Below, piece by piece: positions 6,681 to 12,440 of a stretch of DNA of 12,440 nucleotides. The stretch lies in contig DLYJ01000042.1 of assembly GCA_003447785.1 (NCBI GenBank), forward strand, positions 1-12,440, in the 5' to 3' direction. How positions within the stretch are numbered: position 1 is the first letter of the stretch; the number at the start of each line of letters is the position of its first letter. The translations under genes and the position numbers were made by a program. The stretch is from Treponema sp. Lineage in GTDB: Bacteria > Spirochaetota > Spirochaetia > Treponematales > Treponemataceae. The notes under the pieces are model-generated. The model had not been told where the DNA came from, did no database searches, and was given only the letters and a program-made list of their open reading frames with translations.

Positions 6681-9600
6681 ATGGAAATTTCTGATATTCA
6701 CTTTACTCCTGCTGTAACTCCCGTTCGCATTGGTATCGATGTCGGTTCAACAACAGTAAAAGTTGTTTGTCTCGACGAGAATGATAAAATGCTTTACGGC
6801 GATTACCAGAGACACCGAGCTGATATCCGAAATACAATTATAACTGTTGTAACTAAAGCCCTTAACGAAATTGAAAAACAGCTCCCGGAGGGAAGTTCCC
6901 GTACCGTATCTGCAAAGGTTACCGGTTCCGGCGGTCTGTCTGTTTCACAGTGGCTTAATATTCCTTTTATTCAGGAAGTTGTAGCGGCAACTACTGCCGT
7001 TAAAAAAATCATTCCCCAGACTGATGTTGTAATCGAACTTGGTGGTGAAGACGCCAAAATTACTTATTTTACAGGCGGCGTTGAACAGCGCATGAACGGT
7101 ACATGTGCCGGCGGTACAGGTGCCTTTATCGATCAGATGGCTGCTCTTCTTGAAACTGACGCTCCAGGCCTTAACAAACTCGCCGCAGGCTGCCAGCAGA
7201 TTTATCCGATTGCCGCACGCTGCGGTGTATTTGCAAAAACTGACGTTCAACCTCTGATTAACGAAGGTGCACGCCGCGAAGACATTGCCGCTTCTATTTT
7301 CCAGGCAGTTGTTAACCAGACAATTTCGGGCCTTGCCTGCGGTAAACCAATCCGCGGTCACGTTGCCTTCCTCGGCGGACCGCTGCACTTTCTGGACCAG
7401 CTTCGCGTACGCTTTATCGAAACCCTTAAACTCAAGGACGACGAAATCATCGTTCCTGAAAACTCCCAGCTTTTCGTAGCCGCAGGTTCTGCTTATTCTG
7501 CGGAAAAAACATACAGCTGTGTTGCAGGCGAAGCGCCAAAAGTTTTCCCTACAATCGCACAGTTCAGGGACAGCCTCAAAAACCTCGAAGGTGCAGAACT
7601 TTCAGAAGTACAGCGCCTTGAACCTTTGTTTGTTGACCAGGCTGACCTGGATGCATTCCGCGAACGCCACAATCAGGACAAGGCTAAACGCGGAGACCTG
7701 TCAAAGGCAAGCGGACCTCTCTTCCTCGGTCTCGATGCGGGTTCAACAACCACAAAGGCTGTTCTCGTAAACAAGCAGGGGGAAATTCTTTGGGACTTCT
7801 ACGACGTTAACGCCGGTAACCCGGTTGACCTTGCCGTACGCGTCCTCAAAGATTTGTATAAAATTCTTCCGAAAAACTGCTACATTGCACGTTCCGTTTC
7901 TACAGGTTACGGTGAAGCCCTCTTCCAGGCGGCTCTCGGTGTAGACGCCGGCGAAGTAGAAACAATCACTCACTACCGCGCCGCAGAATTCTTTGTTCCG
8001 GGGGTTGAGTTCCTTCTCGACATTGGTGGTCAGGATATGAAGTGTCTGCGCATGAAAGACGGTGCGATTACTTCCATCCAGCTGAACGAAGCCTGCTCTG
8101 CAGGTTGTGGTTCATTCCTTGCAAACTTTGCAAATTCAATGAACCTGGACATAAAAGAATTCTCTCAAAAAGCCCTTCTTGCCAAAAAACCGGTTGACCT
8201 GGGTTCACGCTGTACTGTATTCATGAACAGCCGTGTAAAACAGGCCCAGAAAGAAGGTGCTACAATCGATGATATTTCTGCCGGACTTTCATATTCGGTA
8301 ATTAAAAACGCGCTCTTCAAGGTAATCAAACTCCGCCGCGCTTCGGAAATTGGAACGAAGGTTGTTGTTCAGGGTGGTACCTTCTACAACGATGCAGTTC
8401 TCCGGGCATTTGAAAAAATCGCCGGTGTAAATGTATTCCGTCCGGATGTTGCAGGTTTGATGGGTGCTTACGGTTCTGCCCTTATTGCTTACGACCAGTG
8501 GTGCGATCTGACTGCTCCAAAACCTGGTCAGGAAAAGGGATGGATTCCTCCAAAAATTGTATCAAACATCGCAACCTTGGAAGAACTGGAAAAATTCAAG
8601 GTTGAACTTGAACTCACACGCTGCGGCGGCTGTCAGAACAACTGTCTCCTTACAATCAACACCTTCGAAACCGGCGGACAGAAGCGTCAGTTTATCACAG
8701 GTAACCGCTGTGAAAAGGGTCTTGAACGACATCAGTTAAAGGATACAAAACAGGTAGACGGAAGCAACAAGGCAAACACAGGAGTTGAAGAAACTCAGAT
8801 TGAACTTCCAAACCTCTTTGACTGGAAGTACAAACGCCTGTTCAATCATTACGTTCCGCTCAAGCCGGAAGATGCTCCCATGGGCTCTGTGGGAATTCCG
8901 CGCGTATTGAATATGTACGAAAACTACCCGTTGTGGTTTACAATTTTTACAAAACTCGGATTCCAGGTAAAAACTTCTCCACGTTCAAGCCGCATGGTTT
9001 ACGAACGGGGTATTGATTCAATTCCATCTGAATCAGTTTGTTACCCGGCAAAAATCAGCCACGGTCATCTTGAATCCTTACTCAAGATGGGCTGCAAATT
9101 CATCTTCTATCCTTGTATTCCTTACGAAAAAATTGAAGATGCAGGTGCCGGAAACCACTACAACTGCCCGGTTGTAACAAGTTATCCTGAAGTTCTCAAG
9201 CACAACCTGGACAGCGTAAACGAAGCAAAAGACCTGCTGTTTATGAATCCGTTCCTTCCGATTTATGACAAACCGCGCTTAAAGGAACGCCTCTACGAAG
9301 AACTTCACAAGAACTTCCTCTCAATTACCCAGGAACAGGTAAATGCCGCTGTAGAAGCCGGCTGGAAAGAGCAGGAACAGTTTAAGCTGGATACACAGGC
9401 AGCAGCTGAAGAAGCTCTGGAACAGCTGGTTGTAAGCGGTGGCAGCGGTATCGTTCTTGCAGGCCGCCCGTATCACCTTGACCCTGAAATCAACCACGGT
9501 ATTCCGGAAATGATTCACGGTCTTGGTCTTGCAGTATTTACCGAAGACTCGGTTGCTCACCTGGGTGCTGTTGAACGCCCGTTGCGCATCATTGACCAAT

Positions 9601-11246
9601 GGACTTACCATAACCGTTTGTACCGTGCCGCAAGCTTTGTTGCCGGTATGCCAAACCTTGAACTGGTACAGCTCACATCATTTGGCTGCGGTCTTGATGC
9701 CGTAACTGCCGATCAGGTTGACGAAATCATGAAGGCAAAGAGCCGCATGTACACCCTTATTAAAATCGACGAAGGTTCCAACCTGGGTGCCGTTCGTATC
9801 CGTATCCGCTCCCTTATCGCAGCCGTTAAGGCACGCCAGCGCAGCCACAAAAAGGTTACAATCAAGAGCTCGGCTTACCAGAGGGTTGTATTTACAGAAG
9901 AAATGAAGGACAAGTACACAATTCTTTGTCCTCAAATGAGTCCTATTCACTTCAGGTTGATTCAGCAGGCCTTCCAGAGCTCAGGTTACAACTTTGTTGT
10001 TCTTGACGCCGTTGACCCGAAGGCTGTTGATGCAGGTCTCAAGTATGTAAACAACGATGCCTGCTATCCTTCAATCCTTGTTGTAGGACAGATGGTTGCC
10101 GCCCTGGAAAGCGGAAAATACGACATCAACAAGACAGCCCTCCTGATTTCACAGACCGGCGGCGGCTGTCGTGCCACAAACTACATCGGCTTTATCCGCC
10201 GCGCCATGAACGACGCAGGCTGGGGCCATATTCCGGTAATTTCTCTGAGTGCACAGGGCTTTGAAAAGAACCCTGGATTCAAGCTGACACTGCCGCTCAT
10301 AAACCGCGCAATGATGGCAGCCTTCCTGGGCGACCTTCTGATGCGCGTGCTTTACAGAGTGCGTCCGTATGAGGCAACTCCGGGAAGTGCAAACGCACTT
10401 TACGAGAAATGGAACGAAAAGGCATGCAGACTGATTCGTCATCCGTCAATTTTTGGATACAGAAGAATTATCCGCGGCATCATCCGTGAATTCGATAAAC
10501 TGCCGATTCTTCCGGTTAAAAAGCCTAGGGTTGGTGTTGTGGGTGAAATCCTCGTAAAATTCCACCCGACTGCAAACAACGACATGGTAAATGTTATCGA
10601 ACGTGAAGGTGCAGAATGTGTAATGCCGGACCTGATGGACTTCCTGTTCTACTCACTTTCCGATGGTGTATTCCGTGCCAAAGAACTTGCATTTGATAAA
10701 AAATATGCTAAGGACGCAAAACTCTACGTCTGGGCACTTGAACTTTACCGTAACTATATTAAAAAACGGCTGAGAAAGAGCCGCCGCTTCGATCCGCCGA
10801 CTTCAATCTGGGATATGATGAAGAGCGTCGAAGGTATTATTCAGACCGGAAATATTTCGGGAGAAGGATGGTTCCTTACTGCCGAAATGGTTGAACTTAT
10901 CCACTCAGGCGCACCGAGTATTGCCTGTGTACAGCCGTTTGCCTGTCTGCCGAACCATATTACAGGTAAGGGTATGATTAAGGAACTTCGCCGAAGATTC
11001 CCTCAGTCAAATATCAGTGCAATCGACTACGACCCGGGTGCTTCGGAAGTTAACCAGCTCAACCGCTTAAAGCTTCTGCTGAGTAACGCTCCGGTCGGCA
11101 AAAATCCGGACGAAATGGATAACGGTAAAATCTGGACAAAAAAAGGTCCTGTAGAGCCGATTATTCAATATGCCAGCGGAGGCAGCCAGTTTATAGATCC
11201 GGAACCTGTTAACCCGACAAACGTTCCGGCACAGACTGCAGTCTGA
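6681..11246 (+). CDS. Giant 2-hydroxyacyl-CoA dehydratase activase fusion (BcrAD/BadFG x2, DUF2229, HGD-D-like)
   Basis: A 1521-residue cytoplasmic iron-sulfur ATPase fusion. Two ASKHA-fold activase modules (BcrAD_BadFG) come first. The first has phosphate loop GIDVGSTTVK (18-27), GGEDAK and cysteines C142 (GTCAGGTG) and C181; the second begins near 345 with GLDAGSTTTK (350-359), GGQDMK, C472 and C511. In both, the cysteines are 39 residues apart, the spacing of the two that hold the shared [4Fe-4S] cluster in HgdC. Next is a cysteine motif, C648-x2-C651-x3-C655 with GNRC677. A DUF2229-like region starts near 735 (VGIPRVLNMYENYPLW), and a dehydratase-D-like region near 1283 (VGVVGEILVKFHPTANNDM) ends with CVQPFACLPNHITGKG. 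Known activases use ATP to push low-potential electrons into a dehydratase or double-cubane protein; here donor and acceptor parts seem joined in one chain. GAGG seven bases upstream supports the ATG. The substrate is unknown, and no separate dehydratase subunit gene is seen nearby. Confidence 0.9.
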   Translation: MEISDIHFTPAVTPVRIGIDVGSTTVKVVCLDENDKMLYGDYQRHRADIRNTIITVVTKALNEIEKQLPEGSSRTVSAKVTGSGGLSVSQWLNIPFIQEVVAATTAVKKIIPQTDVVIELGGEDAKITYFTGGVEQRMNGTCAGGTGAFIDQMAALLETDAPGLNKLAAGCQQIYPIAARCGVFAKTDVQPLINEGARREDIAASIFQAVVNQTISGLACGKPIRGHVAFLGGPLHFLDQLRVRFIETLKLKDDEIIVPENSQLFVAAGSAYSAEKTYSCVAGEAPKVFPTIAQFRDSLKNLEGAELSEVQRLEPLFVDQADLDAFRERHNQDKAKRGDLSKASGPLFLGLDAGSTTTKAVLVNKQGEILWDFYDVNAGNPVDLAVRVLKDLYKILPKNCYIARSVSTGYGEALFQAALGVDAGEVETITHYRAAEFFVPGVEFLLDIGGQDMKCLRMKDGAITSIQLNEACSAGCGSFLANFANSMNLDIKEFSQKALLAKKPVDLGSRCTVFMNSRVKQAQKEGATIDDISAGLSYSVIKNALFKVIKLRRASEIGTKVVVQGGTFYNDAVLRAFEKIAGVNVFRPDVAGLMGAYGSALIAYDQWCDLTAPKPGQEKGWIPPKIVSNIATLEELEKFKVELELTRCGGCQNNCLLTINTFETGGQKRQFITGNRCEKGLERHQLKDTKQVDGSNKANTGVEETQIELPNLFDWKYKRLFNHYVPLKPEDAPMGSVGIPRVLNMYENYPLWFTIFTKLGFQVKTSPRSSRMVYERGIDSIPSESVCYPAKISHGHLESLLKMGCKFIFYPCIPYEKIEDAGAGNHYNCPVVTSYPEVLKHNLDSVNEAKDLLFMNPFLPIYDKPRLKERLYEELHKNFLSITQEQVNAAVEAGWKEQEQFKLDTQAAAEEALEQLVVSGGSGIVLAGRPYHLDPEINHGIPEMIHGLGLAVFTEDSVAHLGAVERPLRIIDQWTYHNRLYRAASFVAGMPNLELVQLTSFGCGLDAVTADQVDEIMKAKSRMYTLIKIDEGSNLGAVRIRIRSLIAAVKARQRSHKKVTIKSSAYQRVVFTEEMKDKYTILCPQMSPIHFRLIQQAFQSSGYNFVVLDAVDPKAVDAGLKYVNNDACYPSILVVGQMVAALESGKYDINKTALLISQTGGGCRATNYIGFIRRAMNDAGWGHIPVISLSAQGFEKNPGFKLTLPLINRAMMAAFLGDLLMRVLYRVRPYEATPGSANALYEKWNEKACRLIRHPSIFGYRRIIRGIIREFDKLPILPVKKPRVGVVGEILVKFHPTANNDMVNVIEREGAECVMPDLMDFLFYSLSDGVFRAKELAFDKKYAKDAKLYVWALELYRNYIKKRLRKSRRFDPPTSIWDMMKSVEGIIQTGNISGEGWFLTAEMVELIHSGAPSIACVQPFACLPNHITGKGMIKELRRRFPQSNISAIDYDPGASEVNQLNRLKLLLSNAPVGKNPDEMDNGKIWTKKGPVEPIIQYASGGSQFIDPEPVNPTNVPAQTAV

Positions 11247-11252
11247 CAGAGT

Positions 11253-11289
11253 GTTCAGTGAACGGGGCGCATCTGCGTAAAGTTCACTG
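11253..11289 (+). repeat. Inverted repeat downstream of the activase gene
   Basis: CAGTGAAC (11256-11263) is the exact reverse complement of GTTCACTG (11282-11289), with an 18-base loop that contains a small CGC/GCG hairpin. The left arm also forms its own 11-base odd palindrome GTTCA-G-TGAAC (11253-11263), so two folds compete. There is no T-run after the stem, so it is not a standard terminator. It might slow decay of the upstream message or set the expression ratio with the downstream gene. Confidence 0.5.
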
Positions 11290-11313
11290 CCGCGCCGGTA
11301 GCAGGGAGTAATA

Positions 11314-12440
11314 ATGAAAAAAGTTTTATTGTTGAGTACAGTTTTTATTTTTGCAGTAAGCAGTCTGACGGCTGATTTTAACAGAATGGGAATCCCTGAC
11401 TCTGCCGAAATCCGCCGCTCCTGCGCAGAAAGCTGGTTTTACGACGATGTAAAGGATCTTCGCGAAAAGCGTTCAGAATTACGCAAAAATGCAGTGGGAC
11501 AGGAGTTTCAGATTCGGCTTGAAGAAGCAGGGAATTCTTTTGCTGTCGTTATTGCTCCCCAGATGAAACTCGACGTAGACTTTTATACAGAAAATGGAAT
11601 CCAGCAGCGCACCGTTGATGATTATCCGGGAGATGCTGCAGGCGCCTGGCTTCTGGTAAGAAACGCCCTGACAGGCAAACCTGAGCAGATTAAAGTTTAC
11701 TTTACTGCTGATTCAAGCGTATATATTCAATTATCACCACAAAATAACAAAACTCTCGCAGACTTTATAATCGACGGTCTCTACGCGGCCCGTGGGGTTC
11801 CGGTGGGAGTTCCCTTTGAAAACCTTTACACCGCCTCATTTCAGGACATAATTTCGTTGACAGAAAAATCCCTTCCGTGGCAGTACGCCAACACACAGAA
11901 AGGGCAGTACCAGTCAAAGCTTCAGATGATCGGCGTAATCAGGAAAAATCTCGGACGCATCGCCTATATGGACGACACCTGTTACGATGAAAACGGACAT
12001 CTGGTTTATATCAGCGACGGTTCCAGACGTAAAATTGAATCGAATATCGATTTTTCCGACATGGTTCTTGTAGACCAGTGCGGTTTTTTAAAGTGGATTG
12101 TGGACGGGCTTGTTGAACCGCTGACAGGCAGCAAACTTTATTTAAAACCCCTCCTCGTCAAAACAGTTGAATACGACCCGCTGGGCCTGAACGGCGTTCT
12201 GGACCAGAAAGAAAACCTTTCCTTCACACTGGACTGGTGCCGTAACCTTGCCGCAGCCCACGTTTCAATCCGCACAAAGCGTAACTACATGTGGAATGAA
12301 TCGGGCACTGATGTAACAATTGAACCATTTGGCTCGGAAGTTTCTTCAGAAGGTCTGTCACAGGCAGCCGGTTACATTAAAAATACAGGATATAAAATTT
12401 CTGCACTGCGCCCTGTACTCTATGTACTTGCCGCAACAGA
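11314..12440 (+). CDS. Exported protein of unknown function (partial, runs off the right edge)
   Basis: The frame is open from the ATG at 11314 to the end of the window, giving 375 codons. GGGAG five bases upstream supports the start. The N-terminus is a signal peptide: MKKVLLLSTVFIFAVSSLTA with probable cleavage after LTA (residue 20) and no lipobox cysteine, so the product should be periplasmic or outer-membrane associated. The mature part starts DFNRMGIPDSAEIRRSCAES and alternates short beta-like and charged stretches, with scattered cysteines (in RRSCAES, DDTCYDE, VDQCGF and DWCRN) and no motif I can place in an enzyme family. It lies 67 bp after the activase gene on the same strand, beyond the 11253-11289 repeat, and may be transcribed with it. 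I see no functional link to that gene. A lineage-restricted spirochaetal protein is likely but unproven. Confidence 0.8.
   Translation, partial: MKKVLLLSTVFIFAVSSLTADFNRMGIPDSAEIRRSCAESWFYDDVKDLREKRSELRKNAVGQEFQIRLEEAGNSFAVVIAPQMKLDVDFYTENGIQQRTVDDYPGDAAGAWLLVRNALTGKPEQIKVYFTADSSVYIQLSPQNNKTLADFIIDGLYAARGVPVGVPFENLYTASFQDIISLTEKSLPWQYANTQKGQYQSKLQMIGVIRKNLGRIAYMDDTCYDENGHLVYISDGSRRKIESNIDFSDMVLVDQCGFLKWIVDGLVEPLTGSKLYLKPLLVKTVEYDPLGLNGVLDQKENLSFTLDWCRNLAAAHVSIRTKRNYMWNESGTDVTIEPFGSEVSSEGLSQAAGYIKNTGYKISALRPVLYVLAAT

Noticed and set aside
6945..7388. Long antisense open frame (147 codons) inside the activase gene, with similar ones at 1560-1997 and 9321-9611.
   Set aside because: They are shadows of the real genes: the sense strand encodes well-conserved motifs there, and the antisense proteins have no domain features or ribosome binding sites.

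Overview
The window looks like a chromosomal segment of an anaerobic spirochaete, most likely a host-associated Treponema. Evidence: moderate GC with AT-rich gaps, a membrane-anchored class III cyclase with a small C-terminal repeat-like tail, a giant oxygen-sensitive-type activase fusion of about 1,500 residues, and exported or membrane proteins that match no broad family I know. The genus call rests on recognition of protein style, not on a marker gene.

Layout. Positions 1-3095 are read on the minus strand as one tightly packed run, in transcription order: a small basic HNH/EndoVII-like nuclease (2568-3095), an acidic partner protein (2051-2581), the lipid II flippase MurJ (350-2014) and the N-terminal part of a creatinase/M24-type peptidase (1-353, running off the window). 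Adjacent genes overlap by 14 bp (nuclease/partner) and 4 bp (murJ/peptidase). The 239-bp gap 3096-3334 separates this run from a plus-strand run. It holds a compound inverted repeat in the nuclease leader and a perfect -10 box for the cyclase gene.

Plus strand: a two-TM adenylate/guanylate cyclase (3335-5131) overlaps by 22 bp a membrane-anchored coiled-coil protein of unknown function (5110-6600). After an 80-bp gap with a good sigma-70-like promoter and a small palindrome comes a 1521-residue fusion of two 2-hydroxyacyl-CoA dehydratase-activase ATPase modules, a DUF2229-like module and a dehydratase-D-like module (6681-11246). After a 67-bp gap with an inverted repeat, an exported protein of unknown function begins (11314) and runs off the right end.

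How they fit together. MurJ and the peptidase are housekeeping genes. The nuclease/partner pair resembles the toxin tip and immunity gene of a polymorphic toxin, but the nuclease stands alone with its own strong ribosome binding site and has no delivery domain; its arginine codons (mainly AGA/AGG) differ from those of its neighbours, which suggests acquisition upstream of murJ. The cyclase and coiled-coil gene are probably translationally coupled and may form one signalling unit. The giant activase fusion is widespread in anaerobes, but to my knowledge its substrate is not established. No RNA gene, CRISPR array, insertion sequence or convincing intrinsic terminator was seen.
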